Origin: Motiliproteus sp. MSK22-1
Lineage (GTDB): Bacteria; Pseudomonadota; Gammaproteobacteria; Pseudomonadales; Balneatricaceae
Length of the DNA: 64,000 bases
Direction of reading: 5' to 3'
NCBI RefSeq assembly: GCF_001968815.1
Contig: NZ_MIEQ01000061.1
Coordinates: 62,001 to 126,000, forward strand
The notes under the pieces were generated by a model. The model worked only from the letters and a program-made list of their open reading frames with translations, was not told the origin of the DNA and searched no databases. Numbering within the stretch: position 1 is the first letter of the stretch; each line of letters begins with the position of its first letter. Made by a program: the position numbers and the translations under genes. Below are positions 27,639 to 36,510 of the stretch, in pieces.

Positions 27639-28130
27639 ATGGCTGTCGATATTTTTATTAATATGGGCGATAAGATTAAGGGTGAGACTAAAGACAAAGA
27701 ACAGTCCAAAGGCAAAGACATTGACGTTTTAGCCTGGAGCTGGGGAATGTCTCAGTCAGGTTCTTTCCACACCGGTGGCGGTGGTGGTGCCGGTAAAGTT
27801 AACATACAGGATCTGTCTTTCACTAAGTACCTGGATACGGCAACGACGCCGATAATGCTTCATTGTTCACAAGGTACCCATATTGATAAATGTGTATTGT
27901 TGTGCCGTAAAGCAGGGGAAGGTGCACAAAAGTACATGGAAATCACCATGGAAAAATGCATCATCACATCCGTTTCCAGCGGAGGCAGTGGTGGTGAAGA
28001 CCGGCTAACGGAAAATGTTACCCTTAATTTTGCCAAAGTTAAGGTTGAGTACTTTGTTCAGGATGATAAGGGTAAGACTTCATCTGCTGGCGAGTACGGT
28101 TGGGATATCGAGGCGAACGCTAAAGTTTAG
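27639..28130 (+). CDS. hcp: Hcp family type VI secretion tube protein
   Basis: The 163-residue protein matches the Hcp1 family: MAVDIFINMGDKIKGE at the start, IDVLAWSWGMSQSG, the LSFTKYLDTATTPIML strand, YMEITMEKCIITSVSSGG, and the closing LNFAKVKVEYFVQDDKG. Hcp hexamers stack into the tube ejected by the type VI secretion system. The start has a strong AAGGAG site 8 bases upstream. No tssB, tssC, vgrG, clpV or other T6SS genes adjoin it. It is thus an orphan hcp, probably served by a system elsewhere or carrying small effectors. Confidence 0.92.
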   Translation: MAVDIFINMGDKIKGETKDKEQSKGKDIDVLAWSWGMSQSGSFHTGGGGGAGKVNIQDLSFTKYLDTATTPIMLHCSQGTHIDKCVLLCRKAGEGAQKYMEITMEKCIITSVSSGGSGGEDRLTENVTLNFAKVKVEYFVQDDKGKTSSAGEYGWDIEANAKV

Positions 28131-28245
28131 GTTTGTTGATCTGAAGCTGACAAGCTGTCCGTCTGGAACATCTTACTAATAGATTGCCAATGGGTCATCT
28201 TCATAATCATAGCCTTTTTCTTTAAAGCAGCACCTCTACAAGTAT

Positions 28246-28282
28246 AGAACCTTGAAGGGTTCTCTTTTTCCTTCAAGGTTCT
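28246..28282 (+). terminator. Hairpin region downstream of hcp with two alternative foldings
   Basis: A perfect 13-bp inverted repeat, AGAACCTTGAAGG (28246-28258) with CCTTCAAGGTTCT (28270-28282), has an 11-base T-rich loop. The left arm can instead form a smaller 6-bp hairpin (AGAACC with GGTTCT at 28258-28263) that is followed immediately by CTTTTT, as in an intrinsic terminator. The two foldings exclude each other. The rest of the 381-base gap 28131-28511 is AT-rich, with no gene seen. Confidence 0.6.
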
Positions 28283-28511
28283 CAGAAATCTGTAAGTTGA
28301 TATTTTTATTACCTTTTTTAGTTTTCACATACCTTCATATAACAATTAAAAATATTCATTGTTTATTAATCACTTTATACAGTGATCCTGGTGACATTGG
28401 CAGCGTTACAATTAAACAATAGCCATTGCAAGTCTGAAGTTAGTAACAGGCACACTGATCTCTGCTGTCGGACTGACCTCTGAGCAACGGCCTAAACTCT
28501 CAAATAGACTT

Positions 28512-29510
28512 TTATTCGGTTTCCCCATTTAAGATCTCCGCATAGTTAAGCATCTGAAGCGGTGGCGGCAGTTTCAACTGTTTCACGGCATCAAGATTGA
28601 TCTGGAACGAAAAGCGCGATAACGGTCCCATTGAAATGCGGGCGGGGGGAATTTTATCTACCAGAATCTGCTTTACCTTGTGAGCGGTAAAACGGCCGAT
28701 TCCCTGATAGCGACTGACTAAACCTGCTAAAGCACCAGTAGACATCAACTGCTCAGTAGAAGCGAATGTAGGTAACCCCAGCCTCATCGCCTCAGGTATG
28801 ATTCTTGTCTTAGCTTGACTGCCAAGAAAGGAATCAGGTGGCAGGTACAACCATTGGGCTCCCTGGTTCTTCAACTGACTCAGTAGTTCTTCGGCTCCAT
28901 CAACCACTGGCTTGTTATTGGCGTCCAAATGAAACGCGTTAGCGACCACCTTAAAACCCATTTCCTCACCCAGTTTTCGGATGTCTTCTACAAAAACGAC
29001 TGAGTTCTTTTCTGTCGGTGTATAGAGTATTCCCAGCGTATTAAAGGGTCGGTACGATTCTATCGCGCGTATCTGTGTCTCGATCGGAACCGTAACCGTA
29101 ACGCCGGTCACATTGCGATTAGAAGAGCTCATGTCCTCGACAATTTTTGCTCTGACGGGCGCTGCGACCAGAGTGAAGACAACAGGAATATCAGTGATAT
29201 GGTTATTTGGATCAATGCTGTCGTAAGCTCCCAGAACACCCAGAGTTACGGTAGTGCCCCAGGTGTAAACCAGATCCGGCTTTTGCTGTCGAATCTCTTG
29301 AACAAACCCCGGAAGCTTGGATTTATCCCGATTGAGATTACGCCAGGTATATTGCACATCAATCCCCTGCTCCCGAAAGTAATCCTGAAAGCCTTTCTCT
29401 ACCGCTGTCTCCCCACGATACAAGATGCCATAAATCCTTAAGGGATCCGCATTGCCGAATTCAGACAATCCCAACAACATCAGCAGGCATAATGATAGTT
29501 GGCGGCTCAT
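28512..29510 (-). CDS. ABC-type substrate-binding protein (ABC_sub_bind family)
   Basis: The 332-residue protein has a signal peptide (about 1-21) and a two-lobed binding fold of the PF04392 type: KGFQDYFREQGIDVQYTWRN, KPDLVYTWGTTVTLGV, NVTGVTVTVPIETQI and LPTFASTEQLMSTGALAGL. Members such as TrpX-like proteins bind aromatic or other small solutes in the periplasm. No ABC permease or ATPase is adjacent. Instead its start overlaps the end of the sensor-MFS gene by 4 bases (ATGA), so the binding protein may present a ligand to the neighbouring sensor domains rather than to an ABC importer. Ligand unknown. Confidence 0.85.
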   Translation of the reverse strand: MSRQLSLCLLMLLGLSEFGNADPLRIYGILYRGETAVEKGFQDYFREQGIDVQYTWRNLNRDKSKLPGFVQEIRQQKPDLVYTWGTTVTLGVLGAYDSIDPNNHITDIPVVFTLVAAPVRAKIVEDMSSSNRNVTGVTVTVPIETQIRAIESYRPFNTLGILYTPTEKNSVVFVEDIRKLGEEMGFKVVANAFHLDANNKPVVDGAEELLSQLKNQGAQWLYLPPDSFLGSQAKTRIIPEAMRLGLPTFASTEQLMSTGALAGLVSRYQGIGRFTAHKVKQILVDKIPPARISMGPLSRFSFQINLDAVKQLKLPPPLQMLNYAEILNGETE

Positions 29511-31696
29511 ACCGAAACCTCTTGTCGCTCACGACTGAGCGCTATCGAAAGAGCAAATAACACACCACTAAGCATCAGTAGCAGGCCAATTCCGACCAAA
29601 GCTCCCTGGTAACCCTGATAGATCACCAGAACACTGGCCAGCAAGGGTCCTAACGCATTGCCGAGTCGTTCTAACAATCGATAGACACCGTATACGGCAT
29701 CACTACCAAATCGTTGAATTTCGTCATCACAATGGTCTGCAACCAAAGCACTCTGAGAGGCAATGGATAAAGCCTGACCAACCCCCAGCGAGCAGATTAG
29801 CGCCAGGACTGCCCAACTACTGTCTGACACCATCAAAGCCAACCCACCTATTCCTGAAACACATAACCCGGACGCCACCAGTTTTTCACGACCTGAGCAG
29901 CTATTTCCCACCCCTGCGGCCAGCGGTACGATAATAACCATCAATACGGCGTAGACCATCAGCAAACGCCCCGCCATCGCTTGAGTCCCCTCGGTGGAAA
30001 GGATATACAAGGGTAATAAATAAAAACAGATACCGGTTAAGCCTATTTTTGCAGGCATGGCCGCCAATCCAGCCAATGACATAAATCGTCGATTCAACAA
30101 CAACTTAGTCATAACAGATAGTTTCAGCGCACTGCTACCACGCCTCTGCTGGGATGCCCCTCGGATACGATCATCCTTAGGAAGTCGCCAGATTACGATC
30201 ATCGCTACCAAAGCTAACGCAGCAGCCACCGAAAAGGATTGTCGATAGCCGATATTATCGGCCAGAATTCCACCAATAGACGGACCACAAATCGTTGCAA
30301 CCATGATCGCCCCAATGAACAATGCGAACCCTTTCGCTCGATTACTCGGACTTGAATGGTCAAGAATAAAGCCTTGAGCAGCAACGAAAACCAGTGCATA
30401 GCCAAGCGCACAAGCGGATCGCCACAGCAGCAGCTGATAAAAGTCCAGCGCCAACGCTGTACCTAAAAAACCCACTGACGCGATCAATGCCCCCAGCAGC
30501 ATGGTGCCACGTCTTCCAAAGCGTTCACTCCAAACTCCCAGATAGGGTTGTCCCACAGCGACGATCAGCATAAACAGAACAATGGGTAAACCAATGGCAA
30601 CCTGCGGGGAGAGTCCGGGTATCGGAACCAGCAACTGACTGATATACCCGGGCAAAAACGGGCGAGTCAGTTCTTCAGCAAGAATAAATATAAATAACGG
30701 CGCTCTAATTCTGTTCATGACGCCGCCGACCTCGGCCTTCTCCTGCTGAGAGGAAGAAGTGACTACCGGAGAGTGATGAGTGTCCAGGACCTGAGGGCGC
30801 AGGAACTGGTATCGACGAGTTAAATTGTCCCAGACATCATCTGTTTTAATAGCTCGAACTCTGTCTTTTAACAGCAGGTATTTTTCCTGCAATTCATCGA
30901 GTGCCAGATCAATTTTTCCCATTGAACGGCCAAGCTCACCATCAGCACTCGCATTGATACGGCCCCGAAAGTCTCTTTCCCTGACTCGGGCCAGAACACT
31001 GGAATAGGCATCAATAGTTGACTCCAGCTGAGCGCCGGACATAAAACTAAGTAACTCGCGAGTAAAGAAAAGGGCCACAATCAGGATTACCAGAATATCC
31101 AGCATCACTTCCGTCAATAACTGATCGATAAAAACACTGCCGATTCCGATATGCAGCATTCCAAGCATTTTCAGCCCCGTATCTGCCTCAATCCCTTGAC
31201 CTTCAACGGGGCGATATTCACCATCAGGTTGTGCTATGACCCTTTCACTAAAAATAGGCACAGAAATAACATATTGATTTCCAACGGTGATTACTGGGTT
31301 TTCAACATCCACTGAAAAACCTTGGAGAGCAAATGCGGCAGGCTGTTTAAAATACTGTTGATTCACAGCTGGCAGCTCACCAGACAAAAACAGCACCTCT
31401 CCCTGTCGATCAGTCGCTGCGATGTAATCAAACTCAGGGTGCTCTGCAATCACAGCAGCAAAAGCCTGATTAACGGCGTAGAGCTGATCGTAAGCAATCC
31501 CCAGATCGACAGCCTTGACGATCAGTCGGTTAATCCCCTTCCCTACTGTCTGAGCTTTCTTTGCAACTTCAGGTATCAACGCTTGCTCAAACTGTTTCTG
31601 CGAGTAATAAGAGGTTAGCGCCAAACACAAAGTAACAATGATCAGAATAAACCCCGTCACTTTCCAATACATCCGCTTTAGGTAAGTGGCATCCAT
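29507..31696 (-). CDS. Fusion of extracytoplasmic sensor, HAMP-like linker and MFS transporter
   Basis: The 729-residue protein starts like a chemoreceptor or histidine kinase: helix 1 (about 13-30), a periplasmic Cache-like domain (31-197; FDYIAATDRQGEVLFLSG and YVISVPIFSE), helix 2 (198-212), then a HAMP-like and coiled region (about 213-285). From about 330 to 725 it is a twelve-helix major facilitator transporter with the motif GVWSERFGRRGTM (387-399). MFS carriers normally have no sensor domain. The arrangement suggests transport gated or regulated by an external ligand. The start lies 2 bases after the stop of the small sensor gene and the end overlaps the binding-protein start, so the three genes are one operon. 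Confidence 0.8.
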   Translation of the reverse strand: MDATYLKRMYWKVTGFILIIVTLCLALTSYYSQKQFEQALIPEVAKKAQTVGKGINRLIVKAVDLGIAYDQLYAVNQAFAAVIAEHPEFDYIAATDRQGEVLFLSGELPAVNQQYFKQPAAFALQGFSVDVENPVITVGNQYVISVPIFSERVIAQPDGEYRPVEGQGIEADTGLKMLGMLHIGIGSVFIDQLLTEVMLDILVILIVALFFTRELLSFMSGAQLESTIDAYSSVLARVRERDFRGRINASADGELGRSMGKIDLALDELQEKYLLLKDRVRAIKTDDVWDNLTRRYQFLRPQVLDTHHSPVVTSSSQQEKAEVGGVMNRIRAPLFIFILAEELTRPFLPGYISQLLVPIPGLSPQVAIGLPIVLFMLIVAVGQPYLGVWSERFGRRGTMLLGALIASVGFLGTALALDFYQLLLWRSACALGYALVFVAAQGFILDHSSPSNRAKGFALFIGAIMVATICGPSIGGILADNIGYRQSFSVAAALALVAMIVIWRLPKDDRIRGASQQRRGSSALKLSVMTKLLLNRRFMSLAGLAAMPAKIGLTGICFYLLPLYILSTEGTQAMAGRLLMVYAVLMVIIVPLAAGVGNSCSGREKLVASGLCVSGIGGLALMVSDSSWAVLALICSLGVGQALSIASQSALVADHCDDEIQRFGSDAVYGVYRLLERLGNALGPLLASVLVIYQGYQGALVGIGLLLMLSGVLFALSIALSRERQEVSV

Positions 31697-31698
31697 TA

Positions 31699-32388
31699 CT
31701 AAGACTTTACCTCCAGCGTCTGATGAATCTGCTCTAACTCTTTATCGACTTTAGCAATGGCATCACTCAACTCAGAAACATCAGCCATCGCTTTCAGATC
31801 CTTATCTAACCTCCTTATCAGCGGTGGTAACCCTGAAAAAATAAGCAACATGGCAAACAGTAAAACAGCTATCGCTATCAACAAAAGCTCCTTACCCATG
31901 ACAGCCGCTGCATTCATATGATCAGGGGAATAAGCCAAGGCAACGTAGCCAACCCTAAGATCAAAACTGTTACTTAATGCCCGACCAGTAATATTCAGAT
32001 CAGCCCCTTCAATAAGCCATCCTTCTCCGCTGGTACTCGCCGTTTTTAACCAGTCGGAGTCAACCCGGCCACCCATTTGATCCGGGACGGTGCTGTAAAG
32101 AATCTTACCTTTGGTATCGAAGACTATTATCTGGCGGATAGAATCAGCTGCCGCCTGTTCGGCTTCAATCAGTGGCTGCAGGGTGGAAATTTCTGAAAAG
32201 GAAAGCCCTAAAGCCAGTGAGGAAACCACATTTCGATCAATATCATCAGCGACAACCAACACTCGTGACTTGAGCATTTCTGCTGTTGTCGCACGAAATT
32301 TAAAGTAATTCAGCAGCGTTGACATTCCTATCGCAAAAATAGAGACCACCAATGCGACTATAATTAATCGCCAGCCTGTTGTTTTCAT
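31699..32388 (-). CDS. Small two-helix sensor protein with Cache-like periplasmic domain and no output domain
   Basis: The 229-residue protein has helix 1 (about 7-27), a periplasmic domain (28-165) with IRQIIVFDTKGKILYSTVPD typical of Cache/sCache sensors, helix 2 (about 166-187), and a short cytoplasmic tail ending in a coiled coil (LKAMADVSELSDAIAKVDKELEQIHQTL). It lacks kinase, GGDEF and methyl-accepting domains, so it can signal only through partners. It is first in the three-gene operon with the sensor-MFS fusion and the binding protein, and is divergent from the Ser/Thr kinase at 32659, whose sensor half has similar topology. A signalling complex between them is an inference. Confidence 0.7.
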   Translation of the reverse strand: MKTTGWRLIIVALVVSIFAIGMSTLLNYFKFRATTAEMLKSRVLVVADDIDRNVVSSLALGLSFSEISTLQPLIEAEQAAADSIRQIIVFDTKGKILYSTVPDQMGGRVDSDWLKTASTSGEGWLIEGADLNITGRALSNSFDLRVGYVALAYSPDHMNAAAVMGKELLLIAIAVLLFAMLLIFSGLPPLIRRLDKDLKAMADVSELSDAIAKVDKELEQIHQTLEVKS

Positions 32389-32658
32389 TAATCACCATTA
32401 CAGATATGACTCGACTGATGAGATTTACTACCAAGCCTGATTTTAACTACCTGCTGAGTCTAGCATGAGGATAACGAAGGGTTAGCCAATTTAATATCCA
32501 TCATCCGAATAATTGTCTTTTCCGTAACCGCTTGTTTAGTTTATTGTAATTCGTTAGGAATAAGTGGATCGATAACCAGTTTTAGAGACATGCTTTGCAG
32601 ATTCAACGAACAATAAGAAATATCCGGATGCAGACTGTCCTTATGGCATGGGGGAGAT

Positions 32659-35247
32659 ATGTCAGAACAGAACGATAATCATCGGCCATTGCCCACTGAT
32701 GACCAACCCAGGACTGTTGTTACGCCTAAGACAGTTACGCCTGAGACAGTTACGCCTGAAACTGTTAAACCTGAGGCGGCGCAGACAGCAATGGACCAAG
32801 GCAACAATGATGGAACTCGACTGCTTTCTGAAACTGATGGTAACGCTACAAAATTCTGTGCTCCTGAGACCCCAGACTCTCAAAAGATTAACCCCGATGG
32901 GACGGTAGTGGTAAACCGGACATCAGAGGAAACAACCAGAGTCTCTGCATTAGCTTTGTCCAAGGGACATCGGCTCCATGAGTATCGAATTGATTCAGTG
33001 CTGGGACAAGGTGGGTTTGGTATCACCTACCTGGCAACTGACATCAATCTAAAGGCAAAGGTCGCCATTAAAGAATACCTTCCTGAAACGTTTGCTTATC
33101 GCCGTGACGACACGATGGTCACCGCACGGACTGGCGATGATGAGCACATCTATCACCTTGGGCTGGAAAGTTTTCTTGCTGAAGCTCGTATATTAGCTAC
33201 ATTTCGTCATCCAAACATCGTTCGCGTGGCGCGATTCTTTGAGGCTAATAATACTGCCTATATTGTCCTTGAATACGAGCATGGACAACCGCTTAAACGC
33301 TGGCGACAAAAGCACTCTGCTATCTCTGAACTGGACTTTCTCAACCTGCTGCTGCCTCTGATGGACGGGTTAGATGCAGTTCATGAATCCGGCTATCTTC
33401 ACCGTGATATCAAGCCAGACAATATTTATGTGCGTGATGAAGACGGTAGCTTCCTGTTGTTGGATTTCGGTGCAGCACAGCACGCGACACAGAGCGCTGA
33501 AAATGAACTGTCCTACGTCTGTACTCCTGGATACGGCCCTATAGAGCAGTTTACTGACGGTCTGCTTCAAGGTCCCTGGACAGATATCTATGCTTTGGGA
33601 GCAACCCTGTATTGGTTCGCAACCGGCCGCAAGCCCATGGATGCAGCCCAGCGAACGGGGAATACCGATCCTTTGGAAAAAGCCGCAGTTATTTGTGACG
33701 GCCAATACAGTCCGGAGTTTCTTGAAGCAATAGACTGGGCCTTGTCACCTTTGCCGGAAGATCGACCCAAAGATCTGACAGAGTTTCGTAATAAACTGTT
33801 TGCTGCTCACCAGACAAGTCTTGGCTTGCAGGAAGCATTACAGGAAAACACCGACGGAGAAGCCGTTGCGTTCGATGAGACGGGGCCATCAATCCTGACT
33901 CATCCGCGCCTCTGGCCAAAACGCCTGGCTCGTTTTGGTCGGGCAATGAGGCGTCCGGCATCCTGGCCCATTGCGGTAAAACTGATGCTGGCAATGCTGG
34001 CTACGGCTTTGCTGCCGATGATCATTACCGCCTATTTTAACTTACAAGGAAGCCTCGCCAGCGTCTCACGCGGTGAGCTGCAAAACCTGGAACAGCTCGC
34101 GCAAAGTACGGCTGGTCGGATTTCCCAGCTATTGGGGGACAGCAAAAATCTGGCAAACTATCTGAGTGGTGATGAGGATTTCGTCCGTTTTCTAAGCAAC
34201 CCTCAAAGTAGCGTAAAACAGCAATTGGCTGCAAAGTTAGAAGGCTTAATCGATATCGATAATCAGGTGTTAACTTTTCTCAGCCGTCCTGTCGATAATG
34301 AGAAACAAGCATTAAAACGTAAATTGAACGGACTGATTAAAGCCAACCCTGATGTACAGTTGGTCATGGTCATGGACACCAAAGGAACGGCCCTGATCTC
34401 CAGTAACAATCAGGTAATGGGGAGAAACTTTTCCTTTAGAGAATATTTTAAAGAGGCGATACAGGGCAACCCTCACATGACCGGTATTGTCGTCGGTTCA
34501 GTTGCAGGGCAGGCAGGAGTTTTCTATTCCAACCCGGTATTTGATTCCAACAACAATATTATCGGAACGGTCGTGTTACGAATTCTAGCCTCTTCCGTCT
34601 CCAAGATACTGTCAGAGGCTACAGAAGGAAGCTCTCAGGTACCCTTTCTCATCGATGGCGATGGGGTCATTGTTCGCCATCCCGATACCCGCTTCCTGTA
34701 CCACAGCCTGATACCTCTCAGCCAGGAGAAGCAACAGGAAATAAAAGCAGACCAGCGCTTTCGCCGGTCAGAGGTCAACAGCATAAACCAGCCAATACTG
34801 GCTAAGGCGATGATCGGCAGTCAGCAAAGAGGCAGTGTCAGTTATCAGTCTAAACTTAACAACACAGCCGAGATTGCCGGTTATGCACCTGTACCGGGTC
34901 ACGACTGGGTCATTGGGCTGGTGGAAACCCGTGACTATTTTGAGGCGCCTCTGAACAAACTGTTCATGATGGTAATTTACAGCATGGTCGTTGTTGGGCT
35001 GATATTTATGTTCCTGGCAATGTTGTTTTCCCGCAGTATTGTACGCCCCATTGAAGCACTCACTGCAGCAGCCCATGCGCTAAAGAGTGGCGACTACGAA
35101 AACGCCAATGTCGCCGTTAAAAGTACTGATGAAGTGGGCCAGCTGTCTCGGACGTTCAACATACTGATTGACGTATTACGACAACGCGAACATGAGCAAA
35201 AGCGGGCTGATGATGAAGCCAAGCGGCAATTGCGCCAACAGTCCTAA
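32659..35247 (+). CDS. Transmembrane Ser/Thr protein kinase with C-terminal Cache-like sensor and HAMP domain
   Basis: The 862-residue protein has an N-terminal low-complexity tail with TVTPE repeats and a complete Hanks kinase domain (about 108-385). Kinase motifs are the glycine loop GQGGFGITYLA (116-126), Lys138, LHRDIKPDN (Asp250, Asn255) and DFG (269-271). Membrane helix 1 (about 440-460) follows, then a large periplasmic sensor of double-Cache style (VMVMDTKGTALISS, VFYSNPVFDSNNNIIGTVVL), helix 2 (about 769-790) and a C-terminal HAMP (about 793-845). Here the output is N-terminal and the HAMP has nothing after it. ATG follows GGGGAG. It is divergent from the sensor-MFS operon and is followed 75 bases later by an alpha/beta hydrolase. 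Substrate unknown. Confidence 0.9.
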   Translation: MSEQNDNHRPLPTDDQPRTVVTPKTVTPETVTPETVKPEAAQTAMDQGNNDGTRLLSETDGNATKFCAPETPDSQKINPDGTVVVNRTSEETTRVSALALSKGHRLHEYRIDSVLGQGGFGITYLATDINLKAKVAIKEYLPETFAYRRDDTMVTARTGDDEHIYHLGLESFLAEARILATFRHPNIVRVARFFEANNTAYIVLEYEHGQPLKRWRQKHSAISELDFLNLLLPLMDGLDAVHESGYLHRDIKPDNIYVRDEDGSFLLLDFGAAQHATQSAENELSYVCTPGYGPIEQFTDGLLQGPWTDIYALGATLYWFATGRKPMDAAQRTGNTDPLEKAAVICDGQYSPEFLEAIDWALSPLPEDRPKDLTEFRNKLFAAHQTSLGLQEALQENTDGEAVAFDETGPSILTHPRLWPKRLARFGRAMRRPASWPIAVKLMLAMLATALLPMIITAYFNLQGSLASVSRGELQNLEQLAQSTAGRISQLLGDSKNLANYLSGDEDFVRFLSNPQSSVKQQLAAKLEGLIDIDNQVLTFLSRPVDNEKQALKRKLNGLIKANPDVQLVMVMDTKGTALISSNNQVMGRNFSFREYFKEAIQGNPHMTGIVVGSVAGQAGVFYSNPVFDSNNNIIGTVVLRILASSVSKILSEATEGSSQVPFLIDGDGVIVRHPDTRFLYHSLIPLSQEKQQEIKADQRFRRSEVNSINQPILAKAMIGSQQRGSVSYQSKLNNTAEIAGYAPVPGHDWVIGLVETRDYFEAPLNKLFMMVIYSMVVVGLIFMFLAMLFSRSIVRPIEALTAAAHALKSGDYENANVAVKSTDEVGQLSRTFNILIDVLRQREHEQKRADDEAKRQLRQQS
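32713..32775 (+). repeat. Short in-frame tandem repeat in the kinase N-terminal tail
   Basis: Four imperfect units, the first of 18 and the others of 15 bases (core ACAGTTACGCCTGAG), encode TVVTPK, TVTPE, TVTPE and TVKPE. The two middle units differ only at the last base. Such a repeat could change copy number by slippage without shifting the frame, altering the length of the disordered, threonine-rich tail ahead of the kinase domain. Confidence 0.75.
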
Positions 35248-35322
35248 GGGTGGCAATCTGTTAAATAAAAACCAGGTGTTAAATGAAATTTGCGTATTGA
35301 ATAAAAACAGGAAAAGGCACTG

Positions 35323-36510
35323 ATGTCGAACACAATCAGAAGTAGCGTCAACCCTTTGAAGCCTTCTCAAACGGCAGCCTCTCCTGCCCACCCAGAATTA
35401 CCTGATTTCGGATTAGCCGCCACCCCAGAAAACTGGGAAGAGTATGATGCCCTGGCAGAACAGTTTGCAGATCGATTTACGGATCTTTTCGAGCTACGTC
35501 AGTTTGAATATATTCACCCGATTCACTTACAGCCGGAGACTCCGGCAAGGTTCCAGCACCCCTACCCGGTCAAGATCTCCTATTCAGACTGGGGAGATCC
35601 AGAAAATCCGGTCCTCATCTGTTGTGGTGGTGTGGCCAATTCGGCAATGCGCTTCAATTACCTTTCGGCCGACCTCCAGCATACTCACAGAATTATCTGC
35701 ATGGACTGGGTTGGACGGGGGTTGTCCGGTTGGATGGCAGATCAGGCTGACTACTCGTTAGCAACCTGTGTTGAACAGCTTCGTCAATTGATTGAACACC
35801 TGGGAGTCAGTCCCGTCTCTCTGCTGGGCTCTTCATTAGGGGGAAGTGCAGCCATTGAACTGGCATCCAGACATCCTCAACTCGTGCAGCAGATAATACT
35901 TAACGATATCGGCCCTTATATTCCCAAAGAACGCCGCCAACGAAGAGCCGAAACGCTGGCTCGACATTATGTGTTCCGTGATCCCGCCGACTTGATGCGC
36001 CGAGTAGGAGTATCGCAAAAAAACGATGGTCCGATCAGTGACGACATTCGCTTTATTATTACCTTTCATCAGACTCGCTGGTCAAATAAAGATAATGGCC
36101 GAACTTACCGACACGATGTTCGAGCAATGCAAGCGTATAAAGTTGATGCCCAGCAGGACCTGGATCAGTGGCACCACTGGCACAATATCCGATGTCCGGT
36201 ATTACTTATCCATGGTCTGTTGTCGAATGCCTTATTGAGCACGACCATTACAAAAATGCGCAACAGCCATCCTACAATGGCCGTCATGCACGTACCGGAC
36301 ACCGGACATACTCCGGTTCTTTGTGACCGCCACCAAACAGAATTTATCAAAGAATGGCTGATATATGGTGACAGTGGGGTCAAAGAGTGGTCTGTACTCC
36401 ATGCTCCAACAAGAATCCCCATCAAAGACAAAAAATTACTTCGACAGCAATCTTTGAACCTTCAAACACCGAAGGTTTCCCTCAGATCGACTGACTTCAA
36501 ATCGCAATAA
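35323..36510 (+). CDS. Alpha/beta-fold hydrolase
   Basis: The 395-residue protein has an alpha/beta hydrolase core at about residues 82-350. The nucleophile elbow is LLGSSLGGSAA (Ser171), the catalytic histidine is in PDTGHTPVL (His329), and VLLIHGLLSN marks the acid-bearing strand. An oxyanion-type loop is at CCGGVANSAM. The first 80 residues and the last 45 (basic, Ser/Gln-rich) are extra to the core. Substrate is not predictable. It follows the kinase by 75 bases on the same strand with a good AAGG site, so both may be co-transcribed. Its last 75 bases overlap the convergent histidine phosphatase gene. Confidence 0.85.
   Translation: MSNTIRSSVNPLKPSQTAASPAHPELPDFGLAATPENWEEYDALAEQFADRFTDLFELRQFEYIHPIHLQPETPARFQHPYPVKISYSDWGDPENPVLICCGGVANSAMRFNYLSADLQHTHRIICMDWVGRGLSGWMADQADYSLATCVEQLRQLIEHLGVSPVSLLGSSLGGSAAIELASRHPQLVQQIILNDIGPYIPKERRQRRAETLARHYVFRDPADLMRRVGVSQKNDGPISDDIRFIITFHQTRWSNKDNGRTYRHDVRAMQAYKVDAQQDLDQWHHWHNIRCPVLLIHGLLSNALLSTTITKMRNSHPTMAVMHVPDTGHTPVLCDRHQTEFIKEWLIYGDSGVKEWSVLHAPTRIPIKDKKLLRQQSLNLQTPKVSLRSTDFKSQ

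Noticed and set aside
32713-32775. Possible CRISPR-like repeat
   Set aside because: Units are contiguous, without spacers, and lie in frame inside a coding sequence; no CRISPR array or cas gene is present in the window.
36457-36477. Hairpin AACCTTC/GAAGGTT as terminator
   Set aside because: It lies inside the overlapping ends of two convergent genes and has no T tract on the strand it would serve.
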